Assembly (NCBI GenBank): GCA_937885475.1
Contig: CAKZZR010000059.1
Coordinates: 1-7,319 of the forward strand
Source of the DNA: an uncultured Treponema sp.
GTDB taxonomy: Bacteria; Spirochaetota; Spirochaetia; Treponematales; Treponemataceae
Reading direction: 5' to 3'
DNA length: 7,319 bases
The notes beneath the pieces are model-generated. The model was not told the origin of the DNA and ran no database searches. It saw only the letters and a list, made by a program, of their open reading frames with translations. How positions within the stretch are numbered: the stretch's first letter is position 1; the number at the start of each line of letters is the position of its first letter. The translations under genes were made by a program, and so were the position numbers. Positions 1 to 5,877 of the stretch are shown piece after piece.

Positions 1-10
1 GACACAAACA

Positions 11-100
11 GCGTGTAGCACGCGAGCGAGCCTTCGCAGCATAGCTGCTCGGAGATTCGCTCAAAATGCTCCACCGGAGCATTTTGCCGGCTTTCAGCCG
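11..100. repeat. Cluster of small inverted repeats
   Basis: Several short hairpins are packed together without a gene. They are gcgtg/cacgc (11-15 with 19-23), gcagc/gctgc (36-40 with 44-48), gagcga/tcgctc (24-29 with 57-62, enclosing the previous one), a perfect 10-bp stem aaaatgctcc/ggagcatttt with a 3-base loop (63-72 with 76-85), and cggct/agccg (88-92 with 96-100). None is followed directly by a proper T run, so this is not a standard terminator. The packing resembles dispersed intergenic palindromic elements (REP/MITE-like). It could also be the 3' region of a gene lying to the left of the window. The repeat status is inferred; only the hairpins are seen. Confidence 0.4.
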
Positions 101-210
101 TCGTTCCCTAGGTTTTGAAGGATGAACTTCGACTGGAAGCTATTTTTTTTGTTATTTTTCTCTATGAATGCGTTGCCCTGCTTAATACCCGCTTCCCAGG
201 AATCTTTTTT

Positions 211-238
211 TTGACAAATAGAAAATGCGTTCTATAAT
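211..238 (+). promoter_or_regulatory. Sigma-70 type promoter of the sugar-binding protein gene
   Basis: A perfect -35 box TTGACA (211-216) is followed after 16 bases by a perfect -10 box TATAAT (233-238). Transcription would start near 245, leaving a leader of about 25 bases that contains the Shine-Dalgarno site. The -10 box lies in a 14-bp perfect palindrome (231-244), which could be an operator. An ATG at 225 lies inside the spacer, so it cannot be the translation start of a transcript made from this promoter. Confidence 0.85.
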
Positions 239-244
239 TATAGA
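231..244. promoter_or_regulatory. 14-bp perfect palindrome over the -10 box
   Basis: The sequence tctataattataga is its own reverse complement and covers the -10 box and the bases just before the expected transcription start. A repressor bound here would block the promoter. Because it is all A/T apart from its outer parts, chance symmetry around TATAAT is a real alternative. Confidence 0.3.
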
Positions 245-269
245 TAGTCTTATTCTTAGGGAGGAAAAG

Positions 270-1541
270 ATGAAAAAGGTTTTAAAGGGGATTGCAGCAG
301 CATTGTTGGTTGCCGCAGCATTTACAGGTTGCCAGAAAAAATCTGCTTCGGCGGGTTCAGAAGGCAAAATCAAGCTTGAGCTTTACTACTACAAGCAGGA
401 AAATCAGGAAGGTCTTAAGAACATCGTAAAGGCCTTTGAAAAAGCAAATCCGGGTGTAACAATCGACATGCTCATCATTCCGAACGACGCGGACTCCGCA
501 ATGTCCGCACGTGCGGCGCAGGGCGATTTGCCGGACATTCTTCAGATGCAGTCGTACTCGCGAATCAAGGAGTACGCTTCAAAGGGATTCCTTCTGGATC
601 TTTCTAAGGAAGAGGCTATGAACCGCGTGCTTCCAAGCTCTTTGCCGGCTGTTTCATGGAACGGCAAGCAGTATGCGGTTCCGATGGACTACGCCGGAAT
701 CGGTATCATCTATAATAAGGACATTTTTGAAAAACTTGGCATTGAGCCGCCTTCAACATACCGCGAGCTTGAGAAGGTTTGTCGCACGCTCAAGGAAAAC
801 GACATCGTGCCGTTCTCGGCTCTTCTTAAGGAAAACTGGTCTGTAGGGCACTTTATCACTATGGTTCACACAGCGCTTCTTGCAGAAAAGGGAATCGATG
901 CAGAAAAATTCGTTGCGGATATGAACGCAGGAAAAGCCTCTTACGGCGATGTTGACACCTCAAAACTGTTCAGCATCCTTGACTTCTACCGTGCTAACAT
1001 GAACTCAAACGCTGCCGAAATGGGTGGTGGTGAGCAGCAGCAGTCCTTTGCAAAGGGCGAATCCGCTATGATGGTTCAGGGACTCTGGGCGTATGTTGAC
1101 GCGCTCAAGCTTAACCCAAATCTTAACGCAGGCTTCATTCCGTTCCCGGTTTACAACGATGCCAAGATGAACACATTCTATTCTGACGTAGACTCTACGT
1201 TCGGTGTTTCCTCACAGTCCTCAAAAGAAAAGCAGGAGATGGCCGTTAAGTTCGTGAACTGGCTTACTTCTGCGGAAGGTCAGAAACTCTGGATGGACGA
1301 ATACAAGCTTATTCCACCGTTCAAGGGTGTTGACGTTTCTGCTTTTGGAGGTCCTTATGTTGACCTTATGGCTTCTGTAGAGGCAAAAGGCTCTGCTCCG
1401 TGGGCGTTCAGCCAGTATCCGACAGACGTATTTGAGGATTCTTGTAAGAACGGCGCTCAACAGTACATGTTCCAGCGCAAGGCGGCTGCTGACGTTATCA
1501 AGGGAATTGATGACCAGTGGGCGGCTTCTGTAAATAAATAG
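270..1541 (+). CDS. ABC transporter sugar-binding lipoprotein (family 1 solute-binding protein)
   Basis: 423 aa. It is the extracytoplasmic binding protein of a carbohydrate importer (SBP family 1, MsmE/UgpB/MalE-like), delivering sugar to the permeases encoded downstream. The N-terminus is a lipoprotein signal: basic MKK, a hydrophobic stretch to about residue 18, then FTG-C with Cys21 as the lipidated residue; Phe at -3 is non-classical but tolerated by relaxed lipoboxes. Family features are FEKANPG (56-62), GDLPDI (85-90), YAVPMDYAGIGIIYNK (135-150), FAKGESAMMVQGLWA (260-274) and AVKFVNWLTSAEGQKLW (325-341). The start at 270 is chosen over an in-frame ATG at 225 because AGGGAGG (258-264) lies five bases before it and the signal peptide begins there. 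It is expressed from its own strong promoter and is followed by a terminator. The exact sugar cannot be read from the sequence; oligosaccharides or glycosides are the usual substrates. Confidence 0.93.
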   Translation: MKKVLKGIAAALLVAAAFTGCQKKSASAGSEGKIKLELYYYKQENQEGLKNIVKAFEKANPGVTIDMLIIPNDADSAMSARAAQGDLPDILQMQSYSRIKEYASKGFLLDLSKEEAMNRVLPSSLPAVSWNGKQYAVPMDYAGIGIIYNKDIFEKLGIEPPSTYRELEKVCRTLKENDIVPFSALLKENWSVGHFITMVHTALLAEKGIDAEKFVADMNAGKASYGDVDTSKLFSILDFYRANMNSNAAEMGGGEQQQSFAKGESAMMVQGLWAYVDALKLNPNLNAGFIPFPVYNDAKMNTFYSDVDSTFGVSSQSSKEKQEMAVKFVNWLTSAEGQKLWMDEYKLIPPFKGVDVSAFGGPYVDLMASVEAKGSAPWAFSQYPTDVFEDSCKNGAQQYMFQRKAAADVIKGIDDQWAASVNK

Positions 1542-1553
1542 CAGATTTCAAAT

Positions 1554-1590
1554 CTGTCCGGCTTATCATCGTGAGCCGGACAGTTTTTTT
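1554..1590 (+). terminator. Intrinsic terminator after the binding-protein gene
   Basis: A perfect 10-bp stem ctgtccggct/agccggacag (1554-1563 with 1574-1583) with a 10-base loop is followed at once by seven T. A weaker hairpin, cagat/atctg (1542-1546 with 1552-1556), shares three bases with the 5' arm, so the two cannot form fully together. Because no good promoter is visible before the permease genes, partial readthrough is the simplest way to express them. This would keep the binding protein in excess, as is usual for ABC importers. Confidence 0.9.
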
Positions 1591-1627
1591 CATTCTTTAT
1601 AAAAATTGTAACGAGGGACGTGTTGGC

Positions 1628-3163
1628 ATGGTAGAGGCGAAATCTAAAAAATCCCTTTATTTTACGGCATTCATACTTCCGTGTTTGGTGCTGTACATCA
1701 TTTTTTTTATAACGCCGTTTGTGCGCGGAGTTGGAATTTCACTTACAAACTGGGACGGACTTACCCCTAAAACCCCTATCATCATGGAAAAAGGGGAATT
1801 TGAGTCCAAGATTCTGTTCAGCAATAAACTGAGCCGGAAGGACAGGAATTTTTTGCAGGAGATTTATTCCTATGACCCTGCGGACAATTCCTATAAGCGC
1901 CTGAGCGTTGGCGGTATGACCCGCTACAAGCTTGAGCGCATCGTAGGTAAAACAGGATATCAGCCGGAATTCTACAAATTTGTGGGTCTGGATAACTATA
2001 AACGAATTTTCAGCGGCAAGGTGGAAAAGAACTTCTATCCTAGCACCTCATTCATTCAGAAATTCACGCGGTCATCGCAGTTGCCGTCACTCATCGCTCA
2101 GGATGAATTTGAGCGTGAGGTTTTGCGCGGTGCGGAAAAGAACGCCTCAAGCCTTTCCATGCTAAAGGACGCATACTCGCTTGATGCCGCAAACCGCCGC
2201 TACAAGCTTAATAAGGCTTTTGACGAATTTGACGTGCTTACGCCGCTCTGGGAGATGGAGGAGGTTGTAGGCTCCAAGACAGTAAGCGAGTCTGAGCTTG
2301 ACGCGTTCATCCGCAGTCAGAAGGACGTGTGCCTTGCGTACGACGAGCCGGAGCGGGAACGCCTTAATGCCGCATTTATCCGGGATAACGCGCTTTCCGA
2401 GCAGTCCGCCACGGCTGTGTACGAGGCTTCTGACGATTTGGTGCGCATTGCCCACGTTAAGGACGCGCTCTCTGAGTCATGGATTGTAAAGTCGCGCAAC
2501 ATGGGCGTAGTGGGCTTTACGCTGTTCTTTGCGGTGTTCTCCGTCATAGGTATAAACGTTCTTGCCTTTGCCTTGGCGCTTGCCCTTGACACCGGCATAC
2601 GAGGGCAGAAAATCCTTCGCACGGTGTTCTTTTTGCCGAACGTGCTTTCCATGATTATCGTTGCGCTCATCTGGTCAATGCTGTTCGTTCAGCTTTTGCC
2701 GTCCATTACCGGTGTTGAAAAGTGGATTTCGGACGCGCATAAAACGCCGTGGCTTTTGGTTCTTGTTGCCGTATGGCAGGGCTGCGGCTACTACATGATT
2801 GTCTATCTTGCGGGGCTTCAGAATATTTCGTCCGATGTTATTGAGGCGGCAAAGATTGACGGCGCAACCGGCTGGCAGCGCTTCCGCTATATAACGCTTC
2901 CGCTCATGATTCCGTCGCTCACCATCTCGCTGTTCCTTACGATTGCAAACGCGCTCAAGAGTTTTGACCTTGTGTACGCGATGATTGGTCAGACCGGCTA
3001 CACTACCGGAACTGTCCCGTTCGTCATGGATATTTATTTTGACGCATTCTCGCGCAAGCTTGCGGGAATGGCAACCGCTAAGGCAATGGTGCTTCTGATT
3101 GTCATTGTTGCTGTTACTGGAATCCAGCTGTATACGATGAAGCGTAAGGAGATTGAGGCGTAA
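1628..3163 (+). CDS. ABC sugar transporter permease (MalF/UgpA-like) with a large extracytoplasmic insert
   Basis: 511 aa, against about 290-310 for ordinary MsmF/UgpA-type permeases. It is the first membrane subunit of the importer. The core is typical: TM1 about 11-32, then TMs near 293-319, 330-356, 375-396, 426-442 and 484-503. The cytoplasmic EAA loop that contacts the ATPase is intact, EAAKIDGATGWQRF at 406-419 followed by LPLMIP (424-429). Residues 46-116 and 131-285 are extra, hydrophilic and charge-rich, and flank the normal family stretch FVGLDNYKRIFS (118-129). They lie between TM1 and TM2, which is on the outer face. E. coli MalF (514 aa) has its P2 loop, which touches maltose-binding protein, in the equivalent place. 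The start is ATG 1628, with GAGGG (1613-1617) ten bases upstream; an in-frame GTG at 1571 lies inside the terminator stem and is rejected. The last base is shared with the next gene. The permease assignment is firm; the role of the insert is unknown. Confidence 0.93.
   Translation: MVEAKSKKSLYFTAFILPCLVLYIIFFITPFVRGVGISLTNWDGLTPKTPIIMEKGEFESKILFSNKLSRKDRNFLQEIYSYDPADNSYKRLSVGGMTRYKLERIVGKTGYQPEFYKFVGLDNYKRIFSGKVEKNFYPSTSFIQKFTRSSQLPSLIAQDEFEREVLRGAEKNASSLSMLKDAYSLDAANRRYKLNKAFDEFDVLTPLWEMEEVVGSKTVSESELDAFIRSQKDVCLAYDEPERERLNAAFIRDNALSEQSATAVYEASDDLVRIAHVKDALSESWIVKSRNMGVVGFTLFFAVFSVIGINVLAFALALALDTGIRGQKILRTVFFLPNVLSMIIVALIWSMLFVQLLPSITGVEKWISDAHKTPWLLVLVAVWQGCGYYMIVYLAGLQNISSDVIEAAKIDGATGWQRFRYITLPLMIPSLTISLFLTIANALKSFDLVYAMIGQTGYTTGTVPFVMDIYFDAFSRKLAGMATAKAMVLLIVIVAVTGIQLYTMKRKEIEA
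1793..1903 (+). repeat. Insert repeat, copy 1 (residues 56-92)
   Basis: This copy aligns without gaps to residues 159-195. The shared positions are E57, F58, E59, L63, L76, Y80, S81, D83, A85, Y89 and K90. The core looks like L-x-[DE]-x-Y-S-x-D-x-A-x-x-x-Y-K. It sits before the family stretch FVGLDNY. Confidence 0.55.
2102..2212 (+). repeat. Insert repeat, copy 2 (residues 159-195)
   Basis: This is the second copy, offset by 103 residues, with E160, F161, E162, L166, L179, Y183, S184, D186, A188, Y192 and K193 matching copy 1. A much weaker third copy may lie at residues 241-277, where E242, E244, R245, N254, A255, S257 and Y265 match copy 2 at a constant offset of 82. Confidence 0.5.
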
Positions 3164-3993
3164 TGTTATATTTTAAGGTAAAAGAAGAAAAAGCAAAGGA
3201 AACCGCGCTGACCGTCACTCTGGTTGTGTTCGCGATATTCTTTATATATCCGCTTGTTTTTGTTGTGATAAACTCGTTCCGCCCCAACGCGGACATCATC
3301 ATAAATCCGACTGGGCTTCCGGTTAAGCTGTTCATTGGAAACTACGTAAAGGCGTGGAAGGAAATGCAGTTTCCGCGCGTGTTTTTTAACACGCTTTTGG
3401 TAACGGTTCTGGGAACCGGCGGAATCATCCTGTCGTCTGCGATGTGTGCGTATGGTCTTGTGCGTTCGGAAGTCAAAATTTCTGCCGTGCTTTACGCGTT
3501 CTTTGCGTTCTCGCTGGTCATTCCGTTCCAGATTATCATGGTTACGCTTGGTGTTCTTGCCGCCGACCTTCATCTTATGAGCGTGCCGGGCTTGATTCCC
3601 ATGTACTGGGGCTTGGGCTGTCCTACGGCTATCTTCATGTTCCATGGGTTCATAAAGTCCGTTCCAAGGGAGCTTGAGGAGTCTGCCGCAATTGACGGGG
3701 CGGGAAGGTTCTACATTTTCTTCAGAATCGTTTTGCCGCTCATAAAGACGATTATCGCGACCGTTGCCGTAATTGATGCGCTCTGGATTTGGAACGACTT
3801 CTTGCTTCCCCTTATCGTGGCAAAGCAGGGAACCATCCAGCTGGCTCAGATGCGATTCAACGGTCAGTTCATGAAGGACTACGGCCCGATGTGCGCCTCG
3901 CTCACCATATCGTCAATTCCAATCATCGCGTTCTACCTTGGACTTCAGAAATACATCATCAAGGGCATTGCGGCGGGTGCGGTAAAAGGGTAA
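3163..3993 (+). CDS. ABC sugar transporter permease (MalG/UgpE-like)
   Basis: 276 aa, the normal length for the second permease of a CUT1-type carbohydrate importer. TM1 spans about 16-37, followed by NSFRPNADI (37-45), typical of MalG-like proteins. Further TMs lie near 74-99, 107-131, 141-162, 190-212 and 246-262. The EAA loop is LEESAAIDGAGRFYIFFRIVLP (171-192), with Ser in place of the first Ala of EAA but the DGA and LP anchors kept. The start codon overlaps the stop of the preceding permease (TAATG), so the two are translationally coupled and should be made in equal amounts as a heterodimer. AAGGAG (3146-3151) and GAGG (3155-3158), inside the end of the upstream gene, can serve as ribosome-binding site. 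No ATP-binding subunit follows; this class often relies on a shared MsmK/UgpC-type ATPase encoded elsewhere. Confidence 0.93.
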   Translation: MLYFKVKEEKAKETALTVTLVVFAIFFIYPLVFVVINSFRPNADIIINPTGLPVKLFIGNYVKAWKEMQFPRVFFNTLLVTVLGTGGIILSSAMCAYGLVRSEVKISAVLYAFFAFSLVIPFQIIMVTLGVLAADLHLMSVPGLIPMYWGLGCPTAIFMFHGFIKSVPRELEESAAIDGAGRFYIFFRIVLPLIKTIIATVAVIDALWIWNDFLLPLIVAKQGTIQLAQMRFNGQFMKDYGPMCASLTISSIPIIAFYLGLQKYIIKGIAAGAVKG

Positions 3994-3994
3994 T

Positions 3995-4537
3995 ATGTTC
4001 TCTGTGAGAACACTTCTGAACTTATATCTTGCTTTTCTAAAAATAGGCTCGTTCACATTCGGCGGCGGCTATGCGATGCTTCCGATGATGCAGGACGAGC
4101 TTATTCATTCCCGGCAGTGGATTACCGATGACGAGCTTTTGGACTACTATGCGGTGGGGCAGTCAACGCCGGGCATAATCGCCGTGAACGTCGCGACTTT
4201 CGTGGGCTTCAAGCAGGCTGGAATTCTCGGCGGCATTGTGGCGACCCTTGGAATCATCACGCCGAGCATAGTGATAATCACCTTGCTTGCCACCCTCATA
4301 AATTCAATTGACTCCTATCCGCTTGTGCAGAAGGCTCTTAAGGGAATAAATGTTTCCGTTGCGGCCCTCATTACCGATGCGAACTTTAATTTTGTGCGTA
4401 AGACCGCGCGCGGGGCAGCAAGCGTCCTGATTATGGCGCTCTCATTCCTGCTCATATATTTTTTTAACGTTCCGTCATATTTCATAATTCTTGGAACGGC
4501 AGTCCTTGCGCTTTGTGTGTATTTCTGGAGAAGTTAG
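3995..4537 (+). CDS. Short-chain chromate-type transporter, N-terminal-like half (CHR family)
   Basis: 180 aa, about half the length of full ChrA proteins and right for a short-chain CHR (PF02417) subunit. The family signatures are present: FGGGYAMLP (22-30), acidic QDE (33-35), GQSTPG (55-60), NVATFVGF (65-72) and the Pro90-containing hydrophobic segment at 74-100, with two more hydrophobic segments at about 141-157 and 159-178. CHR proteins move oxyanions such as chromate or sulfate across the inner membrane; the physiological substrate in anaerobes is uncertain. The gene begins one base after the permease stop, with AAAAGGG (3984-3990) four bases upstream, so it is almost certainly cotranscribed. 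Its partner follows one base after its stop. Paired short-chain CHR proteins are known in Bacillus subtilis, where both halves are needed. Confidence 0.9.
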   Translation: MFSVRTLLNLYLAFLKIGSFTFGGGYAMLPMMQDELIHSRQWITDDELLDYYAVGQSTPGIIAVNVATFVGFKQAGILGGIVATLGIITPSIVIITLLATLINSIDSYPLVQKALKGINVSVAALITDANFNFVRKTARGAASVLIMALSFLLIYFFNVPSYFIILGTAVLALCVYFWRS

Positions 4538-4538
4538 G

Positions 4539-5120
4539 ATGGAAGACATTTCGCTTTTGTGGCTTTTTTGCACTTTTTTCTATATAGGTCTTTTTACCAT
4601 TGGCGGTGGGCTGGTTGCCATAACGCTCATGCAGCAGACTATTGTGGACAAGGGGCTCATCTCCGTCGAACAGTTCTACAATATGATTGCCATTTCGGAA
4701 TCCACTCCGGGACCAATCGGCGTGAACATGGCGACATTCATGGGCTACAAGTTCTACGGCGTTCCGGGGGCGGTCATAACCTCGTTTGCGGAAGTGCTTC
4801 CGTCTCTCATCTGCATCCTTATAATCGCGCGCATAATCCTGCGGTTCCGCGAGAACCGCTGCGTTCAGACTGTGTTCAGCTTTTTGCGCCCGGCGGCAAC
4901 CGGCATGATTTTTGTGATAATGCTGAGAATCTGCCTTAACGTGCTTGTGAATGTTCCTGATGACGTCCGCACGCTGGCTTCACTTTCTGCATGGAAGGAC
5001 TTGTTCGTGTGGCCGTCGCTTTCATTCTATATCCTGATTCTGTGGCTCAGGACACGATTCAAGATTCACCCGATTCTGATGCTTTGCGCTGGAGCGGTTT
5101 TTGGAATTGTGTTTTGCTGA
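4539..5120 (+). CDS. Short-chain chromate-type transporter, second half (CHR family)
   Basis: 193 aa, homologous to the gene before it and its likely obligate partner. It repeats the same signatures in variant form: TIGGGLVAITLM (20-31), SESTPGP (53-59), NMATFMGY (63-70) and a Pro-containing segment EVLPSL (85-90). Hydrophobic segments lie near 4-30, 73-101, 115-140, 155-171 and 177-193. The start is taken at 4539, where GGAG (4527-4530) lies eight bases upstream; a longer in-frame reading from 4491 would overlap the previous gene by 47 bases and adds no family sequence. The two proteins probably assemble as a heterodimer with antiparallel halves, as in full-length ChrA, which is a fusion of two such domains. 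There is no terminator before deoD. Confidence 0.9.
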   Translation: MEDISLLWLFCTFFYIGLFTIGGGLVAITLMQQTIVDKGLISVEQFYNMIAISESTPGPIGVNMATFMGYKFYGVPGAVITSFAEVLPSLICILIIARIILRFRENRCVQTVFSFLRPAATGMIFVIMLRICLNVLVNVPDDVRTLASLSAWKDLFVWPSLSFYILILWLRTRFKIHPILMLCAGAVFGIVFC

Positions 5121-5123
5121 TTT

Positions 5124-5134
5124 TGATATATAAT
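5124..5134 (+). promoter_or_regulatory. Candidate deoD promoter (-10 region)
   Basis: A perfect TATAAT lies at 5129-5134, seven bases before the deoD start codon, and the overlapping reading TGaTATATA (5124-5132) would be an extended -10. The -35 region is poor (TTGTGT at 5107-5112, 16-base spacer). If used, transcription would begin at about 5141-5142, giving a leaderless mRNA. The -10 match is seen; promoter activity is inferred. Confidence 0.4.
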
Positions 5135-5141
5135 AGGCTTC

Positions 5142-5846
5142 ATGAGTACACATATAAACGCACCTGATGGTGCCATTGCAGACAAGGTGCTGCTTCCGGG
5201 CGACCCTTTGAGGGCAAAGTTCATTGCTGAGAATTTTTTGGAAAATCCTGTATGCTACAACGAGGTTCGTGGCATGCTTGGTTTTACCGGTACATACAAG
5301 GGCGTAAGGGTTTCCGTTCAGGGAACGGGAATGGGGCAGCCCTCGCTTTCTATCTACGTGAACGAGCTGTTCCGTTTTTATGGCGTGCAGAAGGCTATCC
5401 GCATTGGGACGATTGGTTCTGTAAAGGAAGACGTAAAGATTCGGGACACGGTCATTGCGAGCGTGGCTTTTTCGGATTCCTATCTTTTGAATCAGCGCTT
5501 CGGGGGGCTGCATTATGCGCCGAATTCCGACTTTTCGCTATTGTACGCTGCGTACAACAAGGCAAAGGAACTTGGGCTAGATGCCAAGGTGGGCCCCGTA
5601 GTCTCAAGCGACCGCTTTTATGACGACAACGAAAACTGGAAGCTCTGGAAAAAATACGGTGCGATTGGAATAGAGATGGAAAGTGCCGAGCTTTTTACGC
5701 TTGCCGCGGAATTCAACAGGAAGGCGCTTTCGATTTTTACTGTGAGCGACCACATTGTGACCGGCGAGACGACGACTGCCGAGGAACGGCAGCTCACGTT
5801 CAAAAACATGATGACGCTTGCATTGGAAACGATAATTATGGAATAA
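5142..5846 (+). CDS. deoD: Purine nucleoside phosphorylase, DeoD type
   Basis: 234 aa, the standard length for the hexameric trimer-of-dimers family. In the cytoplasm it splits purine (deoxy)nucleosides with phosphate to the free base and (deoxy)ribose-1-phosphate, for purine salvage and pentose use. Key residues, lined up with E. coli PNP, are present: His4 (supplied to the neighbouring subunit), Gly20, Arg24 in PGDPLRAKFIAE (19-30), Arg43 in NEVRGMLGFTGTYKG (40-54), Arg87, GIEMES (176-181), Asp203 in VSDH (201-204) and Arg216. The phosphate-contact Ser90 of E. coli is Thr90 here, keeping the hydroxyl. The start lacks a clear Shine-Dalgarno site (only AGG at 5135-5137), while a -10 box lies immediately upstream. 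It follows the CHR pair by 21 bases and precedes the nucleotidyltransferase by 31 with no terminator between, so readthrough from the transporter operon is also possible. Confidence 0.95.
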   Translation: MSTHINAPDGAIADKVLLPGDPLRAKFIAENFLENPVCYNEVRGMLGFTGTYKGVRVSVQGTGMGQPSLSIYVNELFRFYGVQKAIRIGTIGSVKEDVKIRDTVIASVAFSDSYLLNQRFGGLHYAPNSDFSLLYAAYNKAKELGLDAKVGPVVSSDRFYDDNENWKLWKKYGAIGIEMESAELFTLAAEFNRKALSIFTVSDHIVTGETTTAEERQLTFKNMMTLALETIIME

Positions 5847-5864
5847 TGGAGCTCATTCATTTTT

Positions 5865-5870
5865 AGGGGG
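5865..5870 (+). promoter_or_regulatory. Ribosome-binding site deciding the nucleotidyltransferase start
   Basis: AGGGGG lies seven bases before ATG 5878. An in-frame TTG at 5872 is only one base away from it and is therefore an unlikely start. Confidence 0.75.
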
Positions 5871-5877
5871 ATTGAGG

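Larger units (their letters stand above)
1754..2497 (+). other. Extracytoplasmic insert of the permease (residues 43-290)
   Basis: Between the TM1-proximal NWDGL (41-45) and TM2 lie about 248 residues where standard 6-TM permeases have only a few dozen. The insert is soluble in character, rich in Asp, Glu, Lys, Arg, Ser and Tyr, with no hydrophobic segment long enough to span the membrane. It contains a tandemly duplicated motif. I do not recognise it as a named domain. By position it matches the MalF P2 loop, but I see no sequence resemblance to P2 that I could vouch for. Confidence 0.75.

Noticed and set aside
127..160. Terminator for a gene left of the window, with T runs at 143-150 and 154-158
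   Set aside because: The only stem before the T run is cttc/gaag of four base pairs, too weak to call.
225..269. Longer reading of the sugar-binding protein from ATG 225
   Set aside because: This ATG lies in the spacer between the -35 and -10 boxes, has no Shine-Dalgarno site, and would put 15 polar residues in front of a proper lipoprotein signal peptide.
1571..1627. GTG 1571 as the start of the first permease
   Set aside because: It lies in the loop and stem of a strong terminator, has no ribosome-binding site, and the added residues are not part of the family.
3166..3645. Antisense open frame of about 159 codons opposite the second permease
   Set aside because: The encoded protein is rich in His, Arg, Lys and Asn without recognisable motifs, as expected for the reverse of a membrane-protein gene; the + strand gene is unmistakable.
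4491..4538. Longer start for the second CHR gene
   Set aside because: It would overlap the first CHR gene by 47 bases; the ATG at 4539 has a well-placed GGAG and begins directly before the family sequence.
5022..5513. Antisense open frame of about 163 codons across the CHR/deoD junction
   Set aside because: It spans the ends of two solid + strand genes, lacks a ribosome-binding site and resembles nothing known to me.
5142..5846. The ABC importer as a nucleoside transporter feeding DeoD
   Set aside because: The binding protein is of the carbohydrate family 1 type, not the BMP type used by nucleoside ABC importers, and deoD seems to have its own promoter; proximity alone is not enough.
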